DNA from: Allomuricauda sp. TMED12
GTDB taxonomy: Bacteria; Bacteroidota; Bacteroidia; Flavobacteriales; Flavobacteriaceae
NCBI GenBank assembly: GCA_002167435.2
Contig: NHBR02000139.1
Location: 1 to 40,375, forward strand
Reading direction: 5' to 3'
Length of the DNA: 40,375 bases
The translations under genes and the position numbers were made by a program. Positions 25,050 through 33,563 of the stretch are shown here, in pieces. Numbering within the stretch: position 1 is the stretch's first letter; each line of letters starts with the position of its first letter. The notes beneath the pieces were generated by a model, which had not been told where the DNA came from, made no database searches, and saw nothing but the letters and a program-made list of their open reading frames with translations.

Positions 25050-25982
25050 ATGGGCAACTATTTTTTAATACCTATTGCGTTTATCGCGCTCGTCATCCTA
25101 TTCAAATTCTTTTTTATTGTGAAACAACAGACTGCTGTTGCGGTGGAACGCTTTGGTAAATTTCACAGTGTTCGAAACTCGGGTCTGCAAATGAAAATAC
25201 CGATTGTCGATCGTATTGCTGGACGCTTAAGCCTTAAAATTCAACAGCTCGATGTAATTATTGAAACCAAAACGTTGGACGATGTTTTTGTGAAACTAAA
25301 AGTCTCTGTACAATATGTGGTTATACGCGAAAAAGTGTATGAAGCATTCTACCAACTGGAATATCCCCACGATCAAATTACCTCTTACGTATTTGATGTG
25401 GTCCGTGCAGAAGTGCCTAAAATGAAATTGGACGATGTCTTTGTGAAAAAAGATGATATTGCTATCGCTGTTAAAGCCGAATTGCAAGATGCGATGTTGG
25501 ATTACGGTTTTGACATCATAAAAACTCTGGTGACGGATATTGACCCAGATTCACAGGTTAAAGCCGCTATGAACCGTATCAACGCATCCGAACGTGAAAA
25601 AATAGCGGCCCAGTTTGAAGGTGATGCCCAACGTATCTTGATAGTTGAAAAAGCAAAAGCCGAAGCCGAAAGCAAAAGATTGCAAGGACAAGGTATTGCA
25701 GATCAGCGTAGAGAGATTGCTCGTGGTCTGGAAGAATCCGTTGAAGTGTTGAATAAAGTGGGCATCAATTCCCAAGAAGCATCGGCACTGATTGTGGTTA
25801 CCCAACATTATGATACCTTACAGTCCATTGGCGAAGAAACAGATACAAATCTAATTCTATTGCCGAATTCGCCACAGGCAGGTAGTGACATGCTCAACAA
25901 TATGGTAGCGTCCTTTTCGGCGAGCAATCAAATTGGCGAGGCCATGAAACGCAAGCGAAAGGAAAAAGGTTCAGACGATTAG
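25050..25982 (+). CDS. SPFH/Band 7 domain protein (stomatin/QmcA-like)
   Basis: 310 residues. An N-terminal membrane helix (about 3-25, LIPIAFIALVILFKFFFIV) is followed by the Band 7 domain: QTAVAVERFGKFHSVRNSGL (about 27-46), PIVDRIAGRLSLKIQQLDV, and the central FVKLKVSVQYVV. The long helical part (about 180-240) has the AKAEAESKRLQGQGIADQRR segment typical of stomatin-type proteins, and the C-terminus is basic. Such proteins form membrane-associated oligomers and often recruit or control FtsH- or NfeD-type partners, none of which is adjacent here. The signature is strong, but the specific role is unknown. A good terminator stands 19 bases after the stop. Confidence 0.93.
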   Translation: MGNYFLIPIAFIALVILFKFFFIVKQQTAVAVERFGKFHSVRNSGLQMKIPIVDRIAGRLSLKIQQLDVIIETKTLDDVFVKLKVSVQYVVIREKVYEAFYQLEYPHDQITSYVFDVVRAEVPKMKLDDVFVKKDDIAIAVKAELQDAMLDYGFDIIKTLVTDIDPDSQVKAAMNRINASEREKIAAQFEGDAQRILIVEKAKAEAESKRLQGQGIADQRREIARGLEESVEVLNKVGINSQEASALIVVTQHYDTLQSIGEETDTNLILLPNSPQAGSDMLNNMVASFSASNQIGEAMKRKRKEKGSDD

Positions 25983-26001
25983 ACTGTGTTTTATCCTAAA
26001 G

Positions 26002-26028
26002 AAAGGCTCCTATGTTAGGAGCCTTTTT
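26002..26028 (+). terminator. Intrinsic terminator after the SPFH gene
   Basis: A perfect 11-bp stem, AAAGGCTCCTA (26002-26012) with TAGGAGCCTTT (26016-26026), loop TGT, ending in a T run (five T counting the stem). It also faces the convergent small gene that ends at 26056 and could work in both directions. Confidence 0.88.
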
Positions 26029-26055
26029 CAGTATATAAAGTTAGAAGATTACATA

Positions 26056-26271
26056 CTAACCCAATTTCTTGAGCAACTTTTTTGCAATTAATGAAATGGC
26101 AACTTTTTGTAGCAAAGGCGCCAGACCACCAAGAATGTTGGTTGGATATAGTTCCTCCTTGGTGTTTTGGACGGCCAGCTTTACCTTTTCTTCTTCTATT
26201 TGCCTTTGCAGTTTTAGAATTTTGAGGTCGCGGTCAATCTCTTCAAATGATGTGTATTGTGTTTGAATCAT
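26056..26271 (-). CDS. Small helical protein (DUF6327-like)
   Basis: 71 residues. The first 40 residues form a charged coiled coil ([22 protein letters not shown]), followed by a Pro/Gly break and an amphipathic C-terminal helix ([25 protein letters not shown]). I recall such proteins next to holin-like and YtxH genes in Flavobacteria as DUF6327, but I cannot check this. The ATG overlaps the stop of the holin-like gene (ATGA), which indicates translational coupling. The function is unknown; the setting suggests the envelope-stress cassette. Confidence 0.72.
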   Translation of the reverse strand: MIQTQYTSFEEIDRDLKILKLQRQIEEEKVKLAVQNTKEELYPTNILGGLAPLLQKVAISLIAKKLLKKLG

Positions 26272-26618
26272 AGTTCATCAAAATAAAATTTAGAAAATCT
26301 TTTCAAGAGTGGCTTTTCGATTTTGTTTCGTAACAAGAAGAATATAATACCCAACAGTACATAAAAGCCTCCAACCACTAAAAAACCTTCTGCTGTAGTA
26401 CCCAGTATAGTACCAAGCCAAAAAGCGGCGCCCAATGAAAGAAACAGCAGGGCAATGGACACCACGCCCCCGATGAGGAGAACTTTTGTTGCCATGGTAA
26501 TGCCCTTCATCATGGAACGAAAGCTTTGGAGTCTATAGAGGTCCAAGCTGTTTTTTACGTAGGACCTCACTCCTTCTTCCACCTGACTTATCTGTTCTTT
26601 AATTTCTTCAAAAGCCAT
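26268..26618 (-). CDS. Phage-holin-like membrane protein (superfamily III type, chromosomal)
   Basis: 116 residues. A soluble N-terminal helix ([24 protein letters not shown]) with a continuing helical stretch is followed by two membrane helices (about 45-68 and 76-98) and a basic tail ([10 protein letters not shown]). This matches the small holin-X-like proteins that Bacteroidetes and Proteobacteria carry outside prophages, in stress-induced envelope cassettes. No phage gene is nearby, so the name reflects a family relation only. It lies 3 bases after YtxH and overlaps the DUF6327-like gene, forming a compact three-gene unit. Confidence 0.78.
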   Translation of the reverse strand: MAFEEIKEQISQVEEGVRSYVKNSLDLYRLQSFRSMMKGITMATKVLLIGGVVSIALLFLSLGAAFWLGTILGTTAEGFLVVGGFYVLLGIIFFLLRNKIEKPLLKRFSKFYFDEL

Positions 26619-26621
26619 ATA

Positions 26622-26951
26622 TTACTTCTGTAATTGAGCGTTCTTTTCTCTTAAATCTTCCAGCTTTTTCTCCAAGGCCACTAAAATATCATCAGCCTTG
26701 TAGCTCATGTTGGATAGTGTATCTTCAAGCTTTTCCTCAAACTCAATTTTTTTGGCATCAGCACTTTTACTGAATTCTTCTTTGGCATTGGTTAAGCTCT
26801 GGGATATATCGTCTTTGGCTTTTACAGCGCTTTTCTTGATTTTCTTTCTTGTCTTTTTTCCTTTATCCGGTGCGTAGAGAATTCCAATTCCGGCTCCTAC
26901 AACTGCTCCAGTTAATAATGCGGTCAATACATTTCCAGTGTTATTTGACAT
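26622..26951 (-). CDS. YtxH domain-containing protein (general-stress-like)
   Basis: 109 residues. A glycine/alanine-rich membrane segment (about 8-26, VLTALLTGAVVGAGIGILYA) is followed at once by PDKGKKTRKKIKKSA, the typical YtxH junction. Then comes a long charged helix with repeated Lys/Glu/Asp (DDISQSLTNAKEEFSKSADA to the end). YtxH proteins are induced by osmotic and other stresses in several phyla. It is the first gene of the minus-strand cassette YtxH, holin-like, DUF6327-like. I found no clean TAnnTTTG element upstream. Confidence 0.88.
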   Translation of the reverse strand: MSNNTGNVLTALLTGAVVGAGIGILYAPDKGKKTRKKIKKSAVKAKDDISQSLTNAKEEFSKSADAKKIEFEEKLEDTLSNMSYKADDILVALEKKLEDLREKNAQLQK

Positions 26952-27267
26952 AATGTTTTAATTTTAGATTAAACTTCAGTTCAATCGAAGTGAGTGCAAG
27001 TTCATCTTTCAAAAATCATCCTCATCAATCGATTTATATCAAAACTACAATCCTAGATAAACGAGGGTTGATTCAATTAGTAGAAACCTTAACGCAAAAG
27101 CTAATTTTTAAAGAAATACTGTCAATAAGGCCCGTAAATGAACAAAAATGGTGTCATACGCCCCTTTAGTCAGATAAATCCCAAAACAAAAAGAAAACGA
27201 GCCTAAAAGGCCCGTTATAAATAAGAATATCTAATGTTTTTTGGTGTTCGAATAAGTATTTCTTATG
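26952..27267. other. Gene-free stretch between glnS and the YtxH cassette
   Basis: 316 bases that are A/T-rich. It should contain the promoter of the YtxH cassette, but I find no perfect TAnnTTTG in a suitable place, so another sigma factor is possible. The glnS terminator occupies 27188-27216. I see no other repeat, small gene or RNA here. Confidence 0.5.
27188..27216 (-). terminator. Intrinsic terminator of glnS
   Basis: AACGAGCCT (27196-27204) and AGGCCCGTT (27208-27216) pair over 9 positions with one A-C mismatch and an AAA loop. On the minus strand the stem is followed by TTTTCTTTTTG. It lies 52 bases after the glnS stop. Confidence 0.75.
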
Positions 27268-28953
27268 CTAGCTTTTTTGTTCTAACTTCGCCCAAGTGTC
27301 CCTCAAAGTCACCGTTCTGTTGAACACCAAATTTTCTGGAGTTGAATCTTTATCTACATTAAAGTAACCCAACCGTTGAAACTGAACCTGGTCTCCAATT
27401 TGTGAATCTTTCAAGCTTGGTTCCAAATAACCAGTTACTTTGTCCAAAGAATCTGGATTAACAAAATCCATAAAATCTTTATCCTTATGACCATCAGGTG
27501 TTGGGTCAGAGAATAACCGGTCGTACAACCTCACTTCTGCAGTAATTGCATGAGGAATGGAAACCCAATGCAACGTTCCTTTTACTTTGCGTAAACTTTC
27601 CTCGGTACCGGAACCACTTTTGCTTTTGGGGTCGTACGTACATTGGACTTCTAGAATATTGCCTTCGTCATCTTTAGTGCAGCTTTCCGCTTTAATGATG
27701 TAACCGTTTTTCAAACGGACCTCACCACCAAGTTTTAGCCTAAAAAACTTTCTGTTGGCTTCTTCTCTAAAATCTTCTTGTTCGATATAAAGTTCGCGAG
27801 AAAATGGAACCTTTCTGCTTCCAGCAGCTGGGTCCTCGGGGTTATTCTCGGCTTCCAACCACTCTTCTTTTCCTTCTTCATAATTGGTAAGTACAACCTT
27901 TAAAGGATTAAGCACCCCCATTACACGTGGTGCAATCTTATTTAAATGTTCCCTAACATGGAAATCGAGCAGAGAAACATCAACTACATTTTCACGCTTT
28001 GCAATTCCAATGGTATCTGCAAAATTTCTAATTGACTCGGGGGTAAAACCTCTTCTTCGCAGCCCAGAGATTGTAGGCATTCTGGGATCGTCCCAGCCCG
28101 TTACAACACCCTTTTCAACCAATTGAAGCAATTTTCGCTTGCTTACTACCGTATGACTAAGGTTCCTTCGTGCAAATTCACGCTGCTTTGGTCGTAATTT
28201 ATCCGAAGATACCACTTGGTCCAAAAACCAATCATACAACTCTCTGTGGGGTAAAAACTCCAGTGTACAAAGGGAGTGAGAGACCTGCTCAATATAATCG
28301 CTTTCGCCATGGGTCCAATCGTACATGGGGTAAATACACCAATCGGTATTTGTGCGGTGATGTGCTTTGTGCAATATTCGATACATTACCGGGTCTCGCA
28401 TTAACATGTTCGAGGAAACCATATCTATCTTCGCACGTAACACATGGGCGCCATCAGGAAACTCTCCATTTTTCATTCCCTCAAAAAGCCTTAAATTTTC
28501 TTCAATGGATCTATTTCTGTAAGGGCTTTCCTTTCCTGGTTCTGTTGGCGTTCCTTTTTGTGAAGCAATTTCCTCAGATGTCTGGCTGTCAACATAGGCT
28601 TTACCGTCTTTGATCAGCATTACTGCCCAATCATACAACTGTTGAAAGTAATCGGAAGCGTAACACTCCGTATCCCACTCAAAACCAAGCCATGTGACAT
28701 CTTTTTTGATTGCCTCCACATACTCTTTTTCTTCCTTTGCTGGGTTGGTATCATCAAAACGAAGATTAACCGGTGCATTGTAACGTAATCCTAGACCAAA
28801 ATTTAGACAAATGGAACTTGCGTGCCCAATATGCAAATAACCGTTTGGTTCTGGGGGAAAACGAAACCTTAAGTCGTTCTGCGTATAACCCTTTGTAAGG
28901 TCCTCCTCAACAATGTGTTCTATAAAATTGAGCGATCTAGCTTCTTCTGCCAT
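27268..28953 (-). CDS. glnS: Glutamine--tRNA ligase
   Basis: 561 residues from the ATG at 28953 (MAEEARSLNFIEHIVEEDL). An ATG at 28971 is excluded since it lies over the -7 element. RFPPEPNGYLHIGHASSICL holds HIGH at about 41-44. VVSKRKLLQLV near residue 270 is the KMSKS-type loop, followed by WDDPRMPTISGLRRRGFTPE, which is diagnostic for GlnRS rather than GluRS. The beta-barrel anticodon domain (about 330-545) includes VQFQRLGYFNVD. The enzyme charges tRNA-Gln directly. It is a single-gene unit with its own promoter and terminator. Divergent from the adhesin operon. Confidence 0.98.
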   Translation of the reverse strand: MAEEARSLNFIEHIVEEDLTKGYTQNDLRFRFPPEPNGYLHIGHASSICLNFGLGLRYNAPVNLRFDDTNPAKEEKEYVEAIKKDVTWLGFEWDTECYASDYFQQLYDWAVMLIKDGKAYVDSQTSEEIASQKGTPTEPGKESPYRNRSIEENLRLFEGMKNGEFPDGAHVLRAKIDMVSSNMLMRDPVMYRILHKAHHRTNTDWCIYPMYDWTHGESDYIEQVSHSLCTLEFLPHRELYDWFLDQVVSSDKLRPKQREFARRNLSHTVVSKRKLLQLVEKGVVTGWDDPRMPTISGLRRRGFTPESIRNFADTIGIAKRENVVDVSLLDFHVREHLNKIAPRVMGVLNPLKVVLTNYEEGKEEWLEAENNPEDPAAGSRKVPFSRELYIEQEDFREEANRKFFRLKLGGEVRLKNGYIIKAESCTKDDEGNILEVQCTYDPKSKSGSGTEESLRKVKGTLHWVSIPHAITAEVRLYDRLFSDPTPDGHKDKDFMDFVNPDSLDKVTGYLEPSLKDSQIGDQVQFQRLGYFNVDKDSTPENLVFNRTVTLRDTWAKLEQKS

Positions 28954-28970
28954 ACCTATAATTTGATGCA

Positions 28971-28978
28971 CAAATGTA
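28971..28978 (-). promoter_or_regulatory. -7 element TACATTTG for glnS
   Basis: Perfect TAnnTTTG match on the minus strand, 17 bases before the ATG at 28953. The same octamer precedes pgk. No TTTG -33 box is evident. Confidence 0.5.
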
Positions 28979-29026
28979 GTGAAATCCCATGTTGATAGCT
29001 ATTTTTCCTGCTTCTGTGTATACAAA

Positions 29027-29061
29027 GTAGGCGATTTCACAACACTTTTGGTATCGCCTAC
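29027..29061. repeat. Inverted repeat with 9-bp perfect arms upstream of the T9SS adhesin operon
   Basis: GTAGGCGAT (29027-29035) and ATCGCCTAC (29053-29061) are perfect complements across 17 bases (TTCACAACACTTTTGGT). No T run follows on either strand, so it is not an intrinsic terminator. It may be an operator for a dimeric regulator or an RNA hairpin. It belongs to neither gene. Confidence 0.6.
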
Positions 29062-29122
29062 AACAATATCTTTCCATTCGTCCAAATTAGAGACATATTT
29101 GTTATTGGAATACTATATGAAA

Positions 29123-29147
29123 AAGAGACGCCTGAACAACGTCTTTT
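29123..29147 (+). promoter_or_regulatory. Hairpin with T-run in the adhesin operon leader
   Basis: AAGAGACG (29123-29130) pairs with CGTCTTTT (29140-29147) with one G-U pair and a 9-base loop. The right arm ends in four T. It lies 72 bases before the operon's first ATG and could be a leader terminator, an attenuator or the end of a short upstream transcript. Confidence 0.35.
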
Positions 29148-29180
29148 GAAAGAATTACAATTAAGGGGCACAAACTAACA

Positions 29181-29194
29181 GGGCTATTAAGCCC
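29181..29194 (+). promoter_or_regulatory. Hairpin close to the start codon of the adhesin operon
   Basis: GGGCT (29181-29185) pairs with AGCCC (29190-29194) across ATTA, ending 24 bases before the ATG. It is small but GC-rich in an AT-rich leader. Confidence 0.3.
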
Positions 29195-29218
29195 ATAACC
29201 TCTTAAATACTAACGGTG

Positions 29219-31477
29219 ATGAAAAAAAGTAATTCAACGTATAGCATTCTAGTTCTGGCCTTGGCTTTTGTGCTGCTTGGTACCTTCGTGTCCCAAGCTC
29301 AAGTACTGAACAAACCTGTGCCGGCTGCAAACCCCAATTTTGGTAGTACCTCCGCTTGGACAGCAGTGTGTGCTTCTGGTAGCTTCAATGAATATTTTGT
29401 AAACTTCACTTGGGACCCACCAATGGTAGGGGGCGATAACAAGTTTATTTTAGAGTTATCCGATAGCGACGGCTATTTTGCTGATCCTACAGAACTTGCC
29501 GTTGTCACAGATAAGAACACTACGTTCGATTTTGAGTTTCAGTTTGCTCTTCCTGTAGATATGAGAGGGGATAACTTTAAAATGAGGGTCCGTAGTACCA
29601 GTCCCGCCAAGACAAGTCCGGCCTCTGATGCTTTTTCCATGTACTTTATTGACTATAATTCACCATTGCTGATTAGCGAAAATGGCAGTGGATCTATTCC
29701 TTCCGGGGGCGAAATTCAGCTTTGTGGTGGAGGCTCTGTAACCCTTAAACCACACAATATTCCAAATGCCGAAACATACATTTATAACTGGTACCGCAGT
29801 GGAACACTCCTTGCCTCAAAATCAGAAAGCATCACCGTATCTGATCCAGGCATGTACTATGTGGAACTTGATTATGGAGATTGTTCAGGATCGGCCAACA
29901 CTCTTTCAAATACTATCGAGATAACCACTGGAACCAGCTCTGGTTTGGCCATTAATGGCAATAGTAATATTGAGGTTTGCCCAGGAGACACACATGTATT
30001 GGAAGCTAACATTACCGGTATGGGCTTTACTTACACTTGGTATAAGGACGGAGCAATCATAAGTGGTCCTACCGTAGATCAGAGTACATATACCATAGAC
30101 GCTGGAATAGCTGGTTTTGAAGGTTCTTACGAGGTTGAAATTGATGGAACCGGAGTTTGTAAAGAGCTTTCTGCACCAGTATCCGTATCGGGCACAGGTT
30201 CCTTTGAAATCACCCTGAACAATGAGGAAAATATTGTTTTGCTTCCATCACAGACCAAAACACTTTCTGTTAATACCACCGCTACAAATGCCGCATACCA
30301 ATGGTATAAAGATGGTGCACCCATTACTGATGCCACAAACAACTCATTGGATATTAATGATGTAGGAGAATATTATGTGGAAGTAACAGATAATGGAGGC
30401 CCATGTACCCCATCACCAGTGGCTTCCAGTACCATAAACGTTGTTAATCCGGACTCCTTTGAGTTTATAGTGGATTATGTTAGTTCCTACTCGTCCTGTG
30501 AAAGCACCGATGCAACCCTTAGTCTAACAGGGATTAACGCCGTTAATGAAAATGGGGCCACTACAGATGTAACTGGAGACCTACAAAGCTCTTTTGCCTA
30601 TCAATGGAAATTGGATGGGGTAAATATTGCAGGAGAAACATCTAAAACAATCACCGTATCGAATCAAAACGATAATGGCTCCTATACCTTATATGGTACA
30701 ATTGATGCTTTCGAAGCATCTTCCAACAACTTGCAAGTAAAGCTTGCTTCCAATGAAACATTACAAATTTCCACAAATGGTAACGTATTTTGTGAAGGAG
30801 GCGATGCAATCGTTATAGAAACCACATCAGACTTATCCAGCGAATCTTTTGAATGGAGAAAGGATGGGACCGTTGTTGATTCGTCATCTGAAAGTTTCAA
30901 CGTTACCGAAACAGGAGTATATGAATTAGTTATCACCACCAATGAATGTCCATTGGTATCGAATACGATAACCATTAGCCAATTTGACGAATCTTTATTA
31001 GTACTGGATAAAGCCAAAGACCTCATCATTATTGAGGGAGAGACCGAAACACTTACCGCTAGCGGTGCCGATTCTTATGAATGGTATGATGCTGGAAGCA
31101 ACCTAATTTCTTCAAGCAATTATTATGACTTTACCGAAGAAGGTGAGTATTTGTTGATTGCAAGCTTCGGTACCTGTACCGTGAGCAAAGTAATTACCGT
31201 GACCTACAGGGATATGTTTGCCATACCGAACGTTATTACAACCAATGGAGATGGTATTAACGACCTATGGGTACTCCCAAACACATACTCCAGAGACCCC
31301 AATGTTCTCGTCACCATTTTTAATGAACGGGGAGAACAGGTGTTTAGCCAAGCAGGCTATGAAAATAACTGGCCTCAATCCACCACATCTTTCAATAGAC
31401 AAAACATGATTTTCTATTACAAGATTACCCGTGGTGGCAAAAGCCTAAAACAAGGAACCATCACTGTTATTAAATAA
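29219..31477 (+). CDS. Ig-like surface protein with T9SS type B (gliding-motility-associated) C-terminal sorting domain
   Basis: 752 residues from the ATG at 29219. A GTG directly before it is less likely. The signal peptide ends at SQAQ (about residue 28). An N-terminal domain (about 29-150) rich in aromatic and acidic residues is followed by at least six tandem Ig/PKD-like beta modules, each carrying a W-Y/R-K-D-G type core: YNWYRSGTLLASK, YTWYKDGAIISG, YQWYKDGAPITD, YQWKLDGVNIAG, FEWRKDGTVVDS and YEWYDAGSNLIS. The last 80 or so residues (FAIPNVITTNGDGINDLWVL onward) are the type B sorting domain, which directs outer-membrane export by T9SS and surface attachment. It heads an operon with the PorP/SprF-like and giant SprB-like genes (6- and 10-base gaps). 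Confidence 0.92.
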   Translation: MKKSNSTYSILVLALAFVLLGTFVSQAQVLNKPVPAANPNFGSTSAWTAVCASGSFNEYFVNFTWDPPMVGGDNKFILELSDSDGYFADPTELAVVTDKNTTFDFEFQFALPVDMRGDNFKMRVRSTSPAKTSPASDAFSMYFIDYNSPLLISENGSGSIPSGGEIQLCGGGSVTLKPHNIPNAETYIYNWYRSGTLLASKSESITVSDPGMYYVELDYGDCSGSANTLSNTIEITTGTSSGLAINGNSNIEVCPGDTHVLEANITGMGFTYTWYKDGAIISGPTVDQSTYTIDAGIAGFEGSYEVEIDGTGVCKELSAPVSVSGTGSFEITLNNEENIVLLPSQTKTLSVNTTATNAAYQWYKDGAPITDATNNSLDINDVGEYYVEVTDNGGPCTPSPVASSTINVVNPDSFEFIVDYVSSYSSCESTDATLSLTGINAVNENGATTDVTGDLQSSFAYQWKLDGVNIAGETSKTITVSNQNDNGSYTLYGTIDAFEASSNNLQVKLASNETLQISTNGNVFCEGGDAIVIETTSDLSSESFEWRKDGTVVDSSSESFNVTETGVYELVITTNECPLVSNTITISQFDESLLVLDKAKDLIIIEGETETLTASGADSYEWYDAGSNLISSSNYYDFTEEGEYLLIASFGTCTVSKVITVTYRDMFAIPNVITTNGDGINDLWVLPNTYSRDPNVLVTIFNERGEQVFSQAGYENNWPQSTTSFNRQNMIFYYKITRGGKSLKQGTITVIK

Positions 31478-31483
31478 GCAGAA

Positions 31484-33553
31484 ATGCAGACCAAAAAACC
31501 TCTACTACTACTTACTATCTTGCTACTTGCCTTCTCCGGAATGAGGGGACAAGAAGAAGGGGCCTATGTGCCTTATAATGTACCTTCACAAAACCTTTTA
31601 AAGTTTAATAGGTTCTTGTTGAACCCTACTTTTTCTACGGTTAGAGAAGACAAATCGTACATCAACCTTTTTCACAGAAACCAATCAGTATCTTTTGATG
31701 ATAACAATCAAGTTTACTTCTTGAGCTATAGTGGTAGAGTTAGCGATAGGAGTGGGGTTGGTTTAAGCTTATTTACAAATCGCGAAGGACTGTTCAACAA
31801 TTTTGGAGTGCACGCCAACTACGCCTATGGTGTTAGGTTAAGCCCAAAGAGCACCTTCACCTTTGGTGCCAATGTAAGCTACTATCAAAGTGCTTTTAAT
31901 CAAGACCGTGTAAACTCTGTTGAGGTAGATCCTTTTTTAAACACGTTGGAAAGTAGTTCACTTGTTAGCTTTCAACCTGGATTTAACTTCTCCATCGGTA
32001 AATTCGACATTGGTGGTTTTGCGGAAAACCTTTTCGATTACAACCTAAAAACCAGTGAGTCCGTAACAGATTTCAATGAAAAAACCTACTCAGGTCACCT
32101 ACAATATACCCATCAGTTTGAAAACGGTTCCGGGGTTATGGAAAGCGCTCGCTTAATGCCTTTGGCAAGAGTTCGTAAGGTGGGCGAAGAAGAGATTACC
32201 CTTGGAGGTAACCTTATTCTAGACCTTCCCAAATTAGGATGGGTACAAGCTGGTTACGATGATTTCTACGGAGCCTCTGCGGGTCTTGGTTTCAACCTTA
32301 CCAAAAACATCTCTTTGGGATATACCGTTGAAAAAGGGTTGTCCAACGAGTTCGAAAATTTTGGGGTTACCCACGAAATTTCATTGGCATACTCCTTTAC
32401 TCCAAATCTTACCGAAGATCGTGTAATGCTTGAAAAAGAAGGCGAGGACTTGGTGTCTAATGATGAGGATGTGCCTCAAGACAGTCTAAACATTACGGAT
32501 AAAGACCTAGAAATTGCGCAGTTACAAGATAAGCTGGCCGAAAACGATGCCATTTTAGATGAATTGTTAATGCGCCAAGATTCCATAGAATCAACTCGTA
32601 AAAAAGATTTGGAAAGACGTTTTGAGACCGTGATGAAAATGGTTCAGCGTGAAACAAGAGGTCAAAATCCAGCATTAGAGCAAAGAGCAAAAGAGGTATA
32701 CTTCGCCAAAATGGACAGCTCGGACATAGTGACCCGAAGAACTCAGCCCTTGGCCAATCACGGTTTATCCAACAACACCTCAACCAAAAAGGTCATCAAA
32801 ATAAACGAGACCAAAAACGAATCTAAAGCGGTCTATGCTTCAAAATCAAGTACTGAAAAGGATAATACCTATAGGCCTGTTAAAAGTAAGAACACAAGAT
32901 TTAAGCCGCACGTTGTCCCAAACGTAGAAAGTGGGCATTACCTAATTGCCAATGTATTTAGGGACACCAACAACCTACATGCATTTATTGAAAAACTTAA
33001 GGCACAAGGTATTGATGCAGACTATTTTGAGAACCCAAAAAACGGACTCAACTATGTTTATATCGGTGACTTTAGTAATAAGAAAGATGCATTGGATGCC
33101 TATCATACTAAAATGAATGGCGCCTATCAAGGCGATGCCTGGGTCATGAACGTAAATGATGGGAATTCTCAAATAGCCGGATATTCTGGAGAAATCAATC
33201 AACCTAACTCCAAATACGGAAGCAATCTATTGTCCAAAAATGTAACAGGAAGCTCTAAAGGAGGTCGCCATGTAGTTATTAGAACTCAATCTGGTGATGG
33301 CCTACCAGAGGGGTATTATATCATTGCCAATGTTTTTGAAAACTCATCAAGTGCAAAAGCATTTGTCAAAGAGCTGAATTCAAGGGGCTTGCATGCCAGT
33401 TATTTTATTAGCCCACAGGACAAAAACAGATATGTGTATTTAAAGAAACATGAAACCTGGAACAACGCCCTAACCTCTTATTACACCAAACTAAACGCTT
33501 CGTATGATGACGATATGTGGATTATGCGTATAAAACCAAACACAACTATTTAA
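31484..33553 (+). CDS. PorP/SprF-family T9SS outer-membrane protein with coiled coil and two SPOR-like C-terminal repeats
   Basis: 689 residues, about twice a usual PorP/SprF. The signal peptide is MQTKKPLLLLTILLLAFSGMRGQ. Residues about 30-310 are the PorP/SprF barrel: NLLKFNRFLLNPTFS, GLSLFTNREGLFNNFG, and YAYGVRLSPKSTFTFG. A coiled coil follows (about 340-405, DKDLEIAQLQDKLAENDAIL). Two related C-terminal modules, at about 483-558 and 609-684, start GHYLIANVF and GYYIIANVF, each with a YVYx core and DAWVMNV/DDMWIMRI end, resembling SPOR peptidoglycan-binding repeats. SprF-type proteins help T9SS deliver SprB-like adhesins, which fits its place between a type B protein and a giant SprB-like gene. 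The SPOR reading is an inference. Confidence 0.87.
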   Translation: MQTKKPLLLLTILLLAFSGMRGQEEGAYVPYNVPSQNLLKFNRFLLNPTFSTVREDKSYINLFHRNQSVSFDDNNQVYFLSYSGRVSDRSGVGLSLFTNREGLFNNFGVHANYAYGVRLSPKSTFTFGANVSYYQSAFNQDRVNSVEVDPFLNTLESSSLVSFQPGFNFSIGKFDIGGFAENLFDYNLKTSESVTDFNEKTYSGHLQYTHQFENGSGVMESARLMPLARVRKVGEEEITLGGNLILDLPKLGWVQAGYDDFYGASAGLGFNLTKNISLGYTVEKGLSNEFENFGVTHEISLAYSFTPNLTEDRVMLEKEGEDLVSNDEDVPQDSLNITDKDLEIAQLQDKLAENDAILDELLMRQDSIESTRKKDLERRFETVMKMVQRETRGQNPALEQRAKEVYFAKMDSSDIVTRRTQPLANHGLSNNTSTKKVIKINETKNESKAVYASKSSTEKDNTYRPVKSKNTRFKPHVVPNVESGHYLIANVFRDTNNLHAFIEKLKAQGIDADYFENPKNGLNYVYIGDFSNKKDALDAYHTKMNGAYQGDAWVMNVNDGNSQIAGYSGEINQPNSKYGSNLLSKNVTGSSKGGRHVVIRTQSGDGLPEGYYIIANVFENSSSAKAFVKELNSRGLHASYFISPQDKNRYVYLKKHETWNNALTSYYTKLNASYDDDMWIMRIKPNTTI

Positions 33554-33563
33554 CCCCAAACAT

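Noticed and set aside
26268..26618. Prophage remnant suggested by the holin-like gene
   Set aside because: No lysin, structural, integrase or attachment-site sequence lies nearby, and the gene sits in a stress-type cassette common in Flavobacteria.
2508..27929. Other CACGTG hexamers (2508-2513, 22326-22331, 24288-24293, 27924-27929) as further parS sites
   Set aside because: They lack the TGTTn/nAACA flanks on one or both sides and lie in coding sequence, so they are expected by chance.
28170..28613. 147-codon plus-strand frame inside glnS
   Set aside because: Antisense shadow of glutamine--tRNA ligase with no family resemblance.
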